Shown: positions 34,396-46,917 of the stretch, in pieces
Numbering within the stretch: the first letter of the stretch is position 1
How the letters are laid out: every line of letters begins with the position of its first letter
Assembly: GCA_916613615.1 (NCBI GenBank)
Contig: OU744725.1
Coordinates: 52,323,575 to 52,387,574, forward strand
Direction: 5' to 3'
Source: Steromphala cineraria
Taxonomy: Eukaryota > Mollusca > Gastropoda > Trochida > Trochidae
DNA length: 64,000 bases
Notes under the pieces: generated by a model
Seen by the model: the letters and a program-made list of their open reading frames with translations, nothing else
What the model was told of the DNA's origin: nothing
Databases searched by the model: none
Made by a program: the position numbers and the translations under genes

Positions 34396-36043
34396 ATACG
34401 AAATATATATCCTGTTTTCATATTTTCTTATCCTCATGAAATATACACTTACTCATGACACTCGATGAAATAAACCAGGGTCTAGTCCAGTTATTTCGAA
34501 AACTATATTGAAAATCATCTATACAAATTATACGTTTCACCAAAGCGAAAGTAAAGGCTGAACGTTTACGTGGTGGCATGTGGTCCTGTGCAACGCTCAG
34601 TCGGCCGCTTTCAGTATAGTTCAGCAACAGCGAGCGCGGATCGATGCATGAGTGGGTGACCCGCTCATTTCTGAAGAAACCGAAAGTTTGAAGGTTTGAA
34701 TATGTCAACAACAAGGAAACTCATAGTAAAATTGCCGATGTAGCCCATGATCAGTTGTGGGACGCAAAACAGAGATACTTAAACAATATTGAACATGGAT
34801 TGTCCTATGAAAAAGGCATGTTTCACGAAATGTCACAGGTCACAGAACAGTCACCATCTTGTTTGACCTTCCATTGGAATTTTGGAGACACTTTCTATGA
34901 TTGTGTACTCATACTGTCTCCTAAAACCTGTTCACATCCTACGTCCGCCTCATAGACCTTAGACGCAATACAGATTGTGCGATCGAAATAATGCTATGTT
35001 TATTATTTTCGTTGAGCAATATTATACAATTACAGACTGGTGATGACGTCAATAACTGTTTTTATAGACACGAGGAAAACAATATAAATTTACTGAGGTC
35101 GAAATTGTTTTTCTCGGGTCTGTAAAAACATTTCTTTTCCAATATGTGATGAAATAGGTCATGACATGAATTATGATATGTTGCAAATGTGTAATAAACC
35201 CTAGCGGTAATTTCATTAATTGTTAAGAAAACCACGTGTCATCGAAATATGAGACTTATTTACGAGCTACTCTACGTTCTGCTTTAGCGCGACCGAAGGC
35301 TTCCGGGCAGAACGCGAAAAGCGTGCAGCACGTGCAAAGTCGTGTACATAGCGGGCGGGTGAATCAGTGCAAACTTGTCATTCATCTGCCTGACTTTGAC
35401 GCAAAATACATGATTTGGAATAGGGAGGAATGTACATTCTGCTTCACTTGATATGTGTTTATATTTGAATTGATAGATTACATAAAAATAGTGATATTTC
35501 TGTTTGAGTAAATTGCTGATTTGAGTAAGAATTTATCTATTACTGAAAAAATGACTAGCCTAAAGCTTTCAAATATTATTTGACCAACATTAACCCACCT
35601 CTTCTAATCAGTGGAGAATAATAGAAAGGTTTATCAGTGTAGAGGGAACTGAATTTAAAGACAATACTTTGAAAACTTTAGGTTTAAATGAAAAAAATCT
35701 TGAATCCTGAAGAAAAAATGTTCCATTCATTGAAAAATAACACCTTAAAATCTTCAAGAAAAAAATAAACAACATAGTTGGATTCGACACGATTTAAGCG
35801 AGATTTGTCTATCTTATTGCACAAGTCAACAATATATTTGCTTCTGATGTGCATCTTTCATAGTCTTTACCCAATCAAATTTCTGCCTGTCATGTACTAC
35901 GTTCATAAACAATCTGATATAGGATGTACTCTAATGACATGAGATAACTGTCATTATTATAAGTCCTAATCTATTGATGTAGCACAATTACTAGAGTGTC
36001 TGCAAGCCATCCGACGTGCCGGAATTGATCTTGTGAACGGGTA
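34396..36043. other. Intergenic DNA, no gene seen
   Basis: Mostly AT-rich. A CpG-containing patch at about 35230-35400 contains short unrelated open stretches, but no splice-consistent exon could be assembled. A CRE palindrome TGACGTCA lies at 35044-35051. Confidence 0.4.
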
Positions 36044-36121
36044 CACAAGCACTTGATGCATGGGCAGTGCTCATATACTAAATATAGTATATGAGCAATA
36101 CCCATGCCCCAAGTGCTTGTG
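36044..36121. repeat. Hairpin with about 37-base arms
   Basis: CACAAGCACTTGATGCATGG and GCTCATATACTA on the left pair with TAGTATATGAGC and CCATGCCCCAAGTGCTTGTG on the right. Only a few mismatches and a very short loop (about 3 bases) interrupt the fold. The flanks also pair partly (GGGTA.AC / GT..ACGGGTA). It is probably a small foldback element. Confidence 0.7.
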
Positions 36122-36248
36122 GACGGGTAGTACAAAAATACGTTAATAGATGGTATTTATTAGTGACATGCTTCCTTCGGCTTCAATAGAATAGAACACC
36201 GTATTACCAGGCTCTGATAGCAAAATCATATTGCAAAACGCTACATAC

Positions 36249-36584
36249 AGGGGCAGTAGCACGTTTTTTTTAATTTTATATTTTCAATTTTGTATTGATA
36301 ATTGTGCGTTAATGCTAAATGTATTATTTTGATAGTGTCAAACATCTCATTACGCAAACCACTTATCCATAGTAAAAGAACAAATTATAAAGATTCACTT
36401 AAAGCCATTTTTGTGTGAACACCTTTGTGTGTAAAAAAACGGACTCGCTTAACTTTACATTATTTATTTTATTTATTTCTGCTTCAGTTTGTTGAAATAC
36501 ATTTTCTTTCAATTGGAACCATTTATTTCCATTTTCCTGACATCACCTTATTTTACCCCTAAAAACGTGCTACTTCTCCTTTAA
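36249..36584 (+). mobile_element. TTAA-bounded MITE, family A, copy 2 (degenerate)
   Basis: Starts AGGGGCAGTAGCACGTTTTT (left TTAA lost) and ends AAAACGTGCTACTTCTCCTTTAA, with the same interior order as copy 1 (TTACGCAAACCACTTATCCA, CATTTTTGTGTGAACACC). It shows more substitutions and small deletions than the other copies. Confidence 0.7.
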
Positions 36585-37170
36585 AGCGAAAAGAGTAATT
36601 CAAATTTACTTGGAGCATTTATAAAAGTTCAAAAATGGCAAGCTTATTATTGATGTCACATACTGTCACTTGTCTTTATACGAGGTTTGTAGCCATTAAG
36701 TTAATATACAACAGGAAATCACCAACATTCTATTTTGAGAATATTTTTACTGTTGCTGTAGATTATTACTTATTTCGGAACATTTTTTGTTGGAATACTA
36801 ATTGTCCTTGACCCCCCTACATTAATTTTCGGATGTAGAGATGAAAAAAGGAGGAAAGGTCTTGAATTTACAGATTTAAAAAAAAAATTTAAAAAATTGT
36901 CATATAAGAATTTTATATATTTGTTCCTTCGCTGATATTTAATTTAAAAAAATAATTCAAGCAAACTTATGACGTTATATATGGATATAAGGAAAGTGGG
37001 TGTTTTTTCGCATCAAACAACAAGATCCACTGGGAATGCACAAATAGGTAATATCCCAATATATGAATATGCATATTATACGGTTATTTTAGGACTTATA
37101 TATTCATACGTGAAGCCCTGAATATGCGAGCCCTTGTACAACTTTATTTTCCGGAATTTAACAAGGTCCA

Positions 37171-37194
37171 TGACGTCAGCCTTTTATGACGTCA
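37171..37194. promoter_or_regulatory. Paired CRE palindromes upstream of the coiled-coil gene
   Basis: TGACGTCA occurs at 37171-37178 and 37187-37194, again with starts exactly 16 bases apart, as at 27839/27855. The pair lies 134-157 bases before the ATG at 37328. Promoter function is inferred from position and the known CREB/ATF consensus. Confidence 0.5.
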
Positions 37195-37327
37195 CAGACA
37201 AAGGTCTTTCATTGCGACGACGGCAGCTAAGTTGGATCTAGCGACGTCTTATAGAGATCTCGCCCAACCCCGGTCTTACCCACCCTCCACCCTCCACCCC
37301 ACCCCACCCATCAACTCCACACCCGTA

Positions 37328-40300
37328 ATGGCTTTACGGCAGAGTCTAAGTGTTGGGCTACAGACAGCAATGCGATCAACTTCCCCGACAGCCATTTCGA
37401 GCCGACAGGTAGGTTCACATTGTTTGAACATGTTGATTTCAAAATATTTATCAAAGGTAAAAATTACTTCAATGATTAAGATAAGTAAGTTTATCCAATA
37501 AATACGTTTATGCTATTTACCTAATATTTAAGTGCAGGATAATACAGTCCTCTGCCAATGTTTGTTGTACTTGAGAGTCGGAAATACAGATAGGGTTAAA
37601 TTGTGTAATTCATAATAACTGAAACGCTTAATACATACAAAGAACCCTTCTGTATTGATTACAAAAGTCGATTCTCAAATTTAACCTCAGGGCGTAAAGT
37701 TATTTCATGTTATGTGAAAACTCTTTTTATATTTTCAAAATTAGGTAAGTTTTTTTGTTGTTTTTTTGGGTGTTTTTTTCTTTTTTTTCAAAGACATAAA
37801 AAAAAAAAAATAGGTAAGTTTAGACAATATAAATACTCTCTTTTATTCTCAAACTGATAACTATTTTGATTCAAAAGCCTTAGCAATATAGGTCCTGAAC
37901 AAAAATACATCTAATTCGCATATGGTTTAAAAAATTGTTTGATATAAAAAAATTCAGCACAAAAAAAAGCTGTAATCATTTTAGGCTTTCTTCTTGGATT
38001 GATCTTTTATATCTAAATCTTATTTTTGTTATTTGTTCCATTTAAAGAGGAAATTTATGATCCAATTTAACGTGTGCAAGTAACTACTACAAATTTATTT
38101 CAAATCATCAACCCTCCGCTACAGAACACTTAAGTTTAAAATGAAATCGCCCAAAAAAAACCCTAATAAAATAAAGTATTTTTCCGGGTTTTTTTTGTAT
38201 GTTTTTAGGCTGGGTGTCCTTGAAGCCATTTATATTTTTAAAATTATTTTTTGTTTCACAAATCATTGTGTTATGTTTTAAATGAAAGACCGCTAAATCA
38301 ACACGCAAAATTTGGTTGGCTTTAGTTCATTTGAAATCAAAATCATATTTTTCCTACTATTAAATAACCCCACAGTTCAATCCAGTACGTCCGAGGTTAA
38401 AGGGGCAGTAGCATGTTTTTTGAAAATTGTAAATTTTTTATTTTTCACTGATAATTGTACGTTAATGCTAAACGTATTATTTTTATAATGTGCAAAATCT
38501 CAATACACGAACCAATCATCCATAGTCAGAAAAGAAATTATAAAGATTCACATAAAGTCCATTGGCGACCATTTTTGTGTGAACAACTTAAAATTCATTT
38601 TGTAGTAGAAAAAGGAATCGCATGGCTGAACTTTACATTACATATTTGATTTATTATTAATTCATTCATTCAATACCATTTTTTTGTCTTTAAATGGAAC
38701 ATTTATTTTAATTTACCTTTTATTCCCCCCTAAAACGTGCTACTGCCCCTTTAAAAGATGAGGACGGTAAGTCGGACGACAGTGTACAGCTACAAGTTAG
38801 ACTATAATTATAACGAAATTATGAAAATAGTATGTTGAGTTTGTAGGTAAATGAATTTTTTTAAAACAGGTTGGGATGATAATTCGGACACTGGTGGACA
38901 CTGCCCATCAGTTCAAGTCACAACAGGAGAGCATAAAGCAGTGCTGGCACAAACTGACCACCTCCGAGCAGCTGGTCGCAAGCATGCTGGACAAGATACT
39001 GACCAGTAGCAGACAGGTGCTTGCAAGATATTAGAGAAAATACGTTTTTGGAGAAAATTGTATAAAGAGAGCATACCTAATTTCTAAATCAAATTTGAAT
39101 TTTACAAAGTCTTTAACATCCACATTAAAATATTCAAAATATTTAAATACGTTTTTAAAACTAAATTGTATTAAGAGGGCATACCCAATTTTTCAAAATT
39201 GAAATTGAATTTTACAATGTCTTTAAGGTCCAAATACAAATATTCAAGTTTGGTTCAAGTAAAAGCTAAATACCTGATATCAAATTATTTATTGAAAGTA
39301 CTATTAGGATAATGATGTATGATGATTATATAGATGAATAGATGCCATAAGTTTATGATTTTATAAACATTTGTGACGTCATAATAAGGTTGAACAAATC
39401 AACGAACGGTTGAACGGGGCCCGTGCTGCTGTTGTAAAGAAGAGACAGATGTGTGAAGAGTTGAAGCAACTTGTGGGTATGTAACCGTCTTATAAACCGA
39501 ACAACATTTTGTTTTGTTTTAGGGGTGTCGGTATTCCACAAACACTTTTCAGATCCTCAGATCAATTTGTAATAAGTAGGGTTGTCGTTTAGAGTAGAAC
39601 TCAAAGGTTTTGTTACTTAAGAAATGAATTTCACAATATAGTTGTCCACACGGTTATAACCTGTTTGAAACTTGTAATATACACTTGTATAATTGGCGAG
39701 CTTGCCGAGCCAATTATGCAAAAGTTTATATTACGAGCAGAAAGTGAGTCTCAGTGATGACCATCAAGACTGGGGTCAGGCTGGAATGTGGCTGTAAGAT
39801 CAGGGGAATCCCCGAGAAATGTAGTTCCGGCACGATATCGTATAAACTTCATTTACTGAAAGTTATTTTGTATAACCTGCGATTTAGGGTTCATTGAAAT
39901 GTATACCGATCACATGACCTTGTAAGATCCAATCAGAATCGAGCATATCGTTTACATTTCAAAGTCTAAATTTATTTTGAGATGAACCTACAAAGGCATG
40001 TAACAAAGCATCTTACCATGGCGATCAGCATATGCTGTAATGGATTTCGATTTGTTATTCAAAGGACTAAATCACAGGCTCTATTTATCAAAACAAATTT
40101 ATTTGACTTTCTTGTTTTAATAATGTGTGTATTTATAAGAAATTAAATTTTTTATCTTTCGAAATCTTATACAGACCCTTTCAGAATTAGTTACCTGAAA
40201 ACCGCGGTCTGACTGCATTCTGATTGCGGATAACTTCATCAGATTGCAGTTTGATCGCGGTAGGTACCGGTAAATATATCTGCGACCGTCTGTAGCCTTC

Positions 40301-43300
40301 GTTCTACTTTCGCCTCTATGAAATCAAACACACCCTTTGGTCAATTATTACTTAAAAAACATATGATATTTAGAGATCTCTTCCCAACATCATTTATAAC
40401 ATGTTTTCTGAACATATCGACTTGATGATCATATTTCTCGCCTATCCCTTCTAATGAGCGACCGATACAAAACCACCTGCCATTGTTTTTATTTAGGGCG
40501 CAATCCACATGTAACTAGTAATTTAATAAGGGAGGGTCTTGAAGCCGATCTTGTCTTTCACAATGCTTATTAGTTGATCTTCAAACACTCACATAAGTAG
40601 AAGTAGGTTGTCAGGTATACCAACATTAAGCCTCGGTCATAAACAAGGACGCATTAATGATACTGTACTTTTAATATAATCATTTGTTACAGTGTCACAC
40701 ATCATCGAAGCTATCAATACTTATACGTATTTCTATGTATTGAAACGCAGATGAGGTGTTTCTGTGCTTAATAAAAGTTTCAAAGATCAGAGGTCACTGA
40801 AGTCCAAAGTTGGTCATCACTAAATTTTTCAAACTTTTTTTTGTAATAACTTGTTCTTGAATCCATAATTTTAGTGTTATATGAGTCATTGGAATATCTA
40901 GAATTTAGTTGTTCAAGTAAGGTTTGGCCACAAACAGTTTTAATAGTACATATTTAATTAGTTTCATATAAAATATTATAGGATTAAGCCATTGGCATTG
41001 ACAAAAAATTATATAAATTGTATTACACAACGAAATTGTTTTTGAACACCAATGTCGCTCATGCCTAATAGTATTTATTGTTTAAACATGTAAAACAAAT
41101 ATTTGAAAAGTACTTTAGAATTATTGTGAAACGTATCTAGTTCGAATTAGATGTATGTCCACAAGAATGTTAATAAAGAAACTGTTTAGTATTTTGCGTA
41201 TTTTATAGTTTAGTATCATTTTCATCAGTATTATTTTCACTATACCAATGACTACAGATTTTAGCCGATGCAAGCTGACCCGGAGCGGTCAAGCGTCCAA
41301 GTGGAGAGAGTTCCATACCAAAGAACTGGACATGAAAGTCGTGGACAACGCTCGCTGGATCAACGAGTTTAACACACAGAGAAGTATAAACATCTTAATT
41401 AATCTATTTCAGTGGGTCTTTTCGCTTTTTAATGTCTGATACTCAAATAAATCGTTTTGAATTCACCTTTTAAATTCATATCCGTTCGCATTTTGAATGA
41501 AGTATACTTAACCGGGGGCGTAACTCAGTGGTAGAATGTCTGCTCGTCAGATTCCCGGCCGCGTCATACCAAAAGACGTTTAAGTTGTTGCTGCCTTGCT
41601 TGACACTCAGCATTGTCAAGTCAGGAGAACGCATTAACAGGCGCTGCACTGAGGACAATAAAGTGTTGTTTTAAAAAAATAAAAAAAATAATAAAAAAGA
41701 ACGTTTTGAATCATTACCATCATGATCAATTCATGTTGGTTGATATTTCAAATGTCATTTTTTTTTTTTAAATAACGTAAAATGACAAATTTTCAACATC
41801 GAACATTTTACCATTCTTGGAAAAATAAAACCCATACCCTCAGAGTCGGAGTTGACCGTCAACAGTGCCTGTTGCACTAGATTTGAAACAATGCCGTGTG
41901 CACAGCTTTCGAATGACTCGGCAGGCAGGCAGGCTGTTTAGACAATCAGGGCTGACATTTGAACCTTCATTTATTCAAGGTTGCAAATGCCAATACTGGA
42001 TTGTGCCAAAACAGTTCTTGAATTTCCTTATTGCAGAAAGTGATATATCAGAGAAAATGACATAAAAAAACACCTTAAATATTTCCTACTCGTAATAGTT
42101 GACTTACAGGAGAAACCTTATAGCCCTACTATGGCAGATAATTTACACTTGATCATTGGTTGCAATTAAATTCATCGAAATGTACTAAATCTTTATTATA
42201 TTCCCTTCAAATGCAGCTCACTTTCAACTGCGCCTGCGCAGTGTACTTGCCGAGGTCAGCACCGTCAAATGTCGGCTCGAAGACGCAGACGAGGCTGTTC
42301 GTTACATCGAGGTGAAAGGTTTTCTTTTCTTAAATGTTATGGTGCAAAGTGACACGAAATTCACGAAATTGGCATTATGAAGCGGTTTTAAAATCAAAAA
42401 CAATTATGGAGAAATTCTTTAAAATCACTTGCTCTAAGATTTCACTACATAGGCAAAAATGTTTGTCTAACGTTTTTATACAATACACGACCCTGTATTC
42501 AAAATTACCAAAACTCCGCTTTAAAGCAACATTTTACAACAACGTGTTCAAGAAATCATATAGTAACAAGAAGATCAGAGTGCCTCAAACGTTCAAAACG
42601 TAGATATTGATAATACTGATCTCACAATTATACATTTCTGATCTGAAATGTTGAACCTCAATTGGTTTGGGAGCACGAGGATTCATTTAATCATTTGAAC
42701 TTTTGACGTCCACCTTTATCAACATAATCAATGTAACATCATATCAATATGTTTCAAAAAAAGAAACCGAAAGTAGATTTATTAACTATGAACCATATGA
42801 CGACGCCCCTTTACCTCTGGTCTGATCTGACACTCAGGACTTCCGGGAACAACTGGAGGAGGAGCACGAGGACGAACTATCCAGTCTGAAGCTCGCCATC
42901 AGGGAGGCGTACGTCACCCGAAACAACATGATGTCCTCCAGGCAGGGTGAGTGTGTAGGTGTAGAGATTGTTGTCCAGATGTCTGGGGGTCGATGCAGAG
43001 AACAACCTTATAGTTATCCTGTCTCAAGGTACGAACGTTACGTAATCTCCACTAATCTGTACCCTGGGCTCAGAAGCTAAAATCGCGCGCGGCCTGACTT
43101 GGTATACAGCCAATTAAATCATTTTCTCGCCACCTTCTCGATAAAATTTAAAGGGGCAGTAGCACGTTTTTAGAGGGAATATAAGGTGATGTCAGGAAAA
43201 TGAAAATACATGGTTCCATTTGAAAGACAATGTATTTAAACTAAATGAAGCAGTAATAATTCAAATATATAATGTTAAGTTTAGCCATGCGATACCTTTT

Positions 43301-45463
43301 TCTTACACAAAATGAATTAAAGGTGTTCACAAAAAATGGCCGCCAATGGATTTTTAGTAAATCTTCATACTTTGTCCTCTGACTATGGATGATTGGCTTG
43401 TGTTATGAGATTTTTGACGCTATCAATATAATACATTTAGCATAAACTTGCAATTATCAGTGAAAAATTTGAAATATTAAACTATCAAAAAACGTGCTAG
43501 TGCCCCTTTAAACGAGAAGATGATTTGATTGGCTGTATCCCAAGTCAGGCCGCGCGAGCGAATCCAGCTTCTGAGCCCAGGGTATAGATTAGTGGAGTTA
43601 GCGAAACGACCGTACCCTTAGACAGGATGGGTTAACCGTAGTCCCATACCCTTTAATATTGCAAAACGGATATTTAGTTTATTGTTATACAACTTCTTTA
43701 TTCTAGGCAGGCGACGTTTCACTAGGGTGATTTATGGTAACGTTAGTGTTTCATGCAACAACCTCCTGACAAGATTACTTGTGAGTAAATCTATGCTGCT
43801 ACTGCTTGGTCCTCAGATGCCATGTCCTACGTGGTGGATCAGCTTGTCCCCGATGATGAGGACTATGACCAGCTTGTGGCTGAAACAGAGGACCTCAACA
43901 TGAAGGTACCGAGGACAAGGACTTGTATCTATCTCAATCATACGTGGACTATTCTTTCCCATCAGAGGCAGATCAAGTCATGAAATATTGATACAGCCTC
44001 TGTTATATTACGCCGACTTTGTGCGATAGAGTGGGAGATGCCTGATTGGAGGCAACCAAAGTTAGTTGTGCAACCAGAGGCTGTATCAACATTATATGAC
44101 TTGATCTGCCTTTGTGGGGAGAGAATTTACTTTGACCTATACAATGTAAAATATTCATTGTCTTAAATATCCACATCACGTAGTAAATAATGGTATTCTG
44201 TGTGTGGGTATGGCACCCTGTACTGGCCTGTAGTCACAGTGAATTGCAACGAGGTTTGATCTTCATAATGCTTAGCGAAAGGAAACAACATCTACGATTT
44301 TTTAACATCTTTTGGTATGACATATTCGAATACAGACCTTCCGGAAGTCTTTACCATCTGGTATTCATGTCCGTGTATTAACTATAATCTACATAACCAT
44401 CCATGGAACAACATACTCGTTTCGCTGTTGAACCTTATTTGCTGTAGAGTGTATGCTCATTATGATAACTCCATCGTTAGATTGTCAGTTTATGATGGGT
44501 ATTTTGATAAGTGTGTGGGGACATTGCAGCTTTATGGTTTGATTGCATACAATATATTTGAACAAGATGAATATTTTGGTGGTTTAAGATGTTGATGTAT
44601 AATTTGGTTATTTTGGATGTTGAATAAGTAATAACCAATTGCTATACGAACAAAATTCGTGTAACAATGATACAAATCTGAAAACTCTTGTTACGACTTG
44701 ATACAAGATTTTTTAAAACCATATTTGTTCTAAGGTTTTTTAGTATAAAGCATGATATCGCTGTTGGCAGTGCATCAACCTGAAACGTCGACTGAACGAG
44801 CAGTCCAAGGAGATGTTGTACTATCATTCCCGAAACCACGAACTCACTGTGAAGATCACGCAACTGGCAGCACAGGTCAAGGACGCCAGGGATCAGAGAA
44901 TGCCTGAACTTGTCAACGTCAATGCGCATGCGCAGATATTGAAGAAACATCCGGTCACGTGGTTCGAGTCCCCAAATGTAAGCATTGAAACCGTCAAGAA
45001 CTTCCTGGTCAAGAAACACGGACCGGAAGCGGAAGCCAGCGTGATCCGATACCTAAAAGTGAAGAGCGATGCAGAGTCCAGATGGCATAGTCAGATGTTT
45101 GAGAAGGAATACGTAGAGTATGAAAGAACACTGGATGTCCTTGCTGAACTTCTGGAGAGGAAGACTGGTCCCCAAATTGTTGAACAAAAGCCCGTTGCAA
45201 CTCGGGAATACTTTTTAGGAAAACATGGGAGTTTTTCGTCTCTCATCTCCAGTGAGGAAGAGTTTGACTCAGACCACCTCGGTCCGTCTCCAACTCCCTC
45301 TGAGCGTGTGAGTCTCACCTTGTCAGAGCTCCAGCTCTGTGCTCAGTCTGCAGGGAGGGCCCGGGAGGTCCTGGTCGATGACATCGGCGAGGTCAATAGG
45401 CCAAAGGTCACCGGAACTCGTCCAGGACTGATCAGAAGATTGCAGGCTTTCTTCAAACGTTAA
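37328..45463 (+). CDS. Coiled-coil protein of unknown family
   Basis: Eight exons with consistent phases: 37328-37408, 38870-39016, 39389-39476, 41258-41383, 42217-42311, 42838-42946, 43817-43905 and 44771-45463. They total 1,428 bases, or 475 aa. Most of residues 25-310 is charged heptad-type sequence (for example KLTTSEQLVASMLDKILTSS, LNERLNGARAAVVKKRQ, EEEHEDELSSLKLAIREAY, INLKRRLNEQSKEML), so an extended coiled coil is likely. The last exon then gives a less regular tail with Ser/Asp/Glu-rich ISSEEEFDSDHLG and a basic end (GLIRRLQAFFKR). There is no signal peptide or transmembrane segment. A cytoskeletal or ciliary role would be a guess from the coiled coil alone. The ATG in AGTAATGGC was chosen because no upstream ATG is in frame. 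A poly(A) signal lies 260 bases after the stop. Confidence 0.75.
38397..38754 (+). mobile_element. TTAA-bounded MITE, family A, copy 3
   Basis: TTAA at 38397-38400 and 38751-38754 bound ends AGGGGCAGTAGCATGTTTTT and AAAACGTGCTACTGCCCCT. It lies in the first intron of the coiled-coil gene, in the same orientation as copy 1. Confidence 0.8.
41508..41690 (+). mobile_element. tRNA-derived SINE, shorter copy
   Basis: An A-box-like TAACTCAGTGGTAGAATG is followed by CGTCATACCAAAAGACG, TTGTTGCTGCCTTGCTTGA and an end GGACAATAAAGTGTTGTT plus A-rich tail. All of these are shared with the minus-strand copy at 24708-24955. The B-box region is partly deleted. A fragment of the same body is seen near 44275-44325. 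Confidence 0.75.
43017..43627. mobile_element. Foldback element carrying a nested MITE in its loop
   Basis: Arms at about 43017-43130 and 43512-43627 are inverted copies of each other: left CTAATCTGTACCCTGGGCTC and CGGCCTGACTTGG, right GAGCCCAGGGTATAGATTAG and CCAAGTCAGGCCG. They surround a complete family-A MITE (43148-43511). The arms are diverged at scattered positions. It lies within an intron of the coiled-coil gene. Confidence 0.75.
43148..43511 (-). mobile_element. TTAA-bounded MITE, family A, copy 4
   Basis: TTAA at 43148-43151 and 43508-43511 with ends AGGGGCAGTAGCACGTTTTT and AAAACGTGCTAGTGCCCCT. The interior is inverted relative to copy 1 (GATGTCAGGAAAATGAAAAT near the left end). 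It is nested in the foldback described above. Confidence 0.8.
43951..44126. mobile_element. TIR MITE, family B, short copy
   Basis: The ends ATTCTTTCCCATCAGAGGCAG and TGCCTTTGTGGGGAGAGAAT are inverted copies that continue through ATCAAGTCAT/ATGACTTGAT. The longer family member at 46557-46917 has a perfect 33-bp inverted repeat of the same sequence. The interior is reduced to about 110 bases. Confidence 0.7.
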
Positions 45464-45722
45464 ACAGTGATGATGGTCAATTTATTTTAAATTTCTTTAT
45501 AAGAATTTTGATTTGATGTATTAAGATAACTTATGTCAACAATTATTTATTTTAAATGGATTGTCTTGAGGGTTGTTTAGTTGAAATGATCTTAATACAA
45601 ATTCTTCACTGGATTAGTAAAGGTAATTACTTATCATAAACGTTGACACATCTCATATCTGTTAATCTTAAATTGGATATTGGTTTAGTTACTCTTGAAG
45701 GAGATGAATGTGTTTAGTTGCT

Positions 45723-45728
45723 AATAAA
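45723..45728 (+). terminator. Poly(A) signal AATAAA
   Basis: It lies 260 bases after the stop of the coiled-coil gene and is the first AATAAA downstream. Confidence 0.55.
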
Positions 45729-46035
45729 ACATAACACATTCATTTGATTTGCTTAAGTTATCACTTTGAAAATTCAATCTTTTCATAATGGACGATTTAT
45801 CCCACGCTACCAAACGAACTGTTTTAATCGTTTTTTCTCTCTCTGAATGTATAAATGTCAGACCAAAACAAAGCATAACAACTTCTAATCATATATCACT
45901 TTGTATTGAATAAAATATTTAAGTTTAAAGTCAAAATATGAATTTTTCAATATTCAACATTCTGTTGTTTAAAACAACACACGCTTTATGTCAACAGAAG
46001 TAACGACAGAATATCTAGCTAAATGCCGAAATGTA

Positions 46036-46453
46036 ATAGTAATAGTCCACTTATATAGCGCCTTTCCAGGATAAATATCATGCTCAAAGCGCTGGGAAGA
46101 GATGAGAATGGTCAGGCAAAAGCTTGGAGTAACAGATGAGTCTTAAGATATGATCGGAATGAAGCATAGGTTGGGCAAGTACGGATATCTTGAGGGAGAT
46201 TGTTCCACTGATAGGCAGCTGCATAGGAGAAGGATCGTTGTCCATAACTGCACAGCTTCGCTTTTGGCACAACGAATAGCTGTTGAGATTCTGAGCGAAG
46301 GGATCTGGATGGAACGTATGGATGGAGAAGGTCACAGAGGTAGGATGGAGCAGTCTGAGAATGACATTGTGATATGAACCACCTGTCGTAACAAATGTCG
46401 TAACAAAGACTGAAATTTGTGTTGTATTTACCAACTGTTACACTGCCGTACAA
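46036..46453 (-). mobile_element. 3' fragment of a LINE (C-terminal reverse-transcriptase ORF and 3' UTR)
   Basis: In minus sense the open stretch contains PSYLCDLLHPYVPSRSLRSE, then QRSFSYAAAYQWNNLPQDIR and FRSYLKTHLL. This pattern (Y.P.R.LRS ... FS.AA..WN.LP..IR) is common at the C-terminus of APE-type non-LTR retrotransposons. After the stop comes a GCGCTTTGAGCATG...AAGGCGCTATATAAG tail and a TATTAC-rich end. It is 5'-truncated at about 46453, as usual for LINE insertions. Confidence 0.75.
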
Positions 46454-46556
46454 TGTGCTTTGCGCTTACCATGCTTAGGAAACGGAGACTTGTTTTACAT
46501 GTGACCGTCCAGGCAATGGTACTACAAAAAGTTTTAGGGGACAGTCCTATATCTTG

Positions 46557-46917
46557 CATTCTCTCCCCACAGAGGCAGATCAAGTCATGCTGACACAGCC
46601 TCTGTTCTACTACGCCAAAATCTGTGGGATCCCGCAGTTTCCCCCTGGCGGAAAAAAATTGCACCACAATCCATTTGAATTTCTTTATCAAATGATGACG
46701 TTTCTCGCATGGAAAAGGTGGTTCATATCACAATGCTTAAGCTTTTGCAATGGTTAAGTAGCCAAAATGATGATTTTAGAACAACGTCGCTGATTGCACA
46801 ACTTACTTTGATTGCCTACAATCAGGCATCTCCCATTTTATCCCATAAAGTCGGCATAATAGAACAGAGGCTGTATCAACATTTCATGACTTGATCTGCC
46901 TCTGTGGGGAGAGAATG
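46557..46917. mobile_element. TIR MITE, family B, long copy
   Basis: A 361-bp element with a perfect 33-bp terminal inverted repeat (46557-46589 and 46885-46917), including CTCCCCACAGAGGCAGATCA. It is non-coding. No clear target duplication could be fixed. The short relative is at 43951-44126. Confidence 0.75.

Noticed and set aside
35236..35451. CpG-rich patch as a coding exon
   Set aside because: No phase-consistent splice partners on either strand and no recognisable peptide.
37232..37327. TTG start extending the coiled-coil protein
   Set aside because: The extension is low-complexity Pro/Ser/Thr sequence typical of a 5' UTR. The ATG at 37328 is the first in frame.
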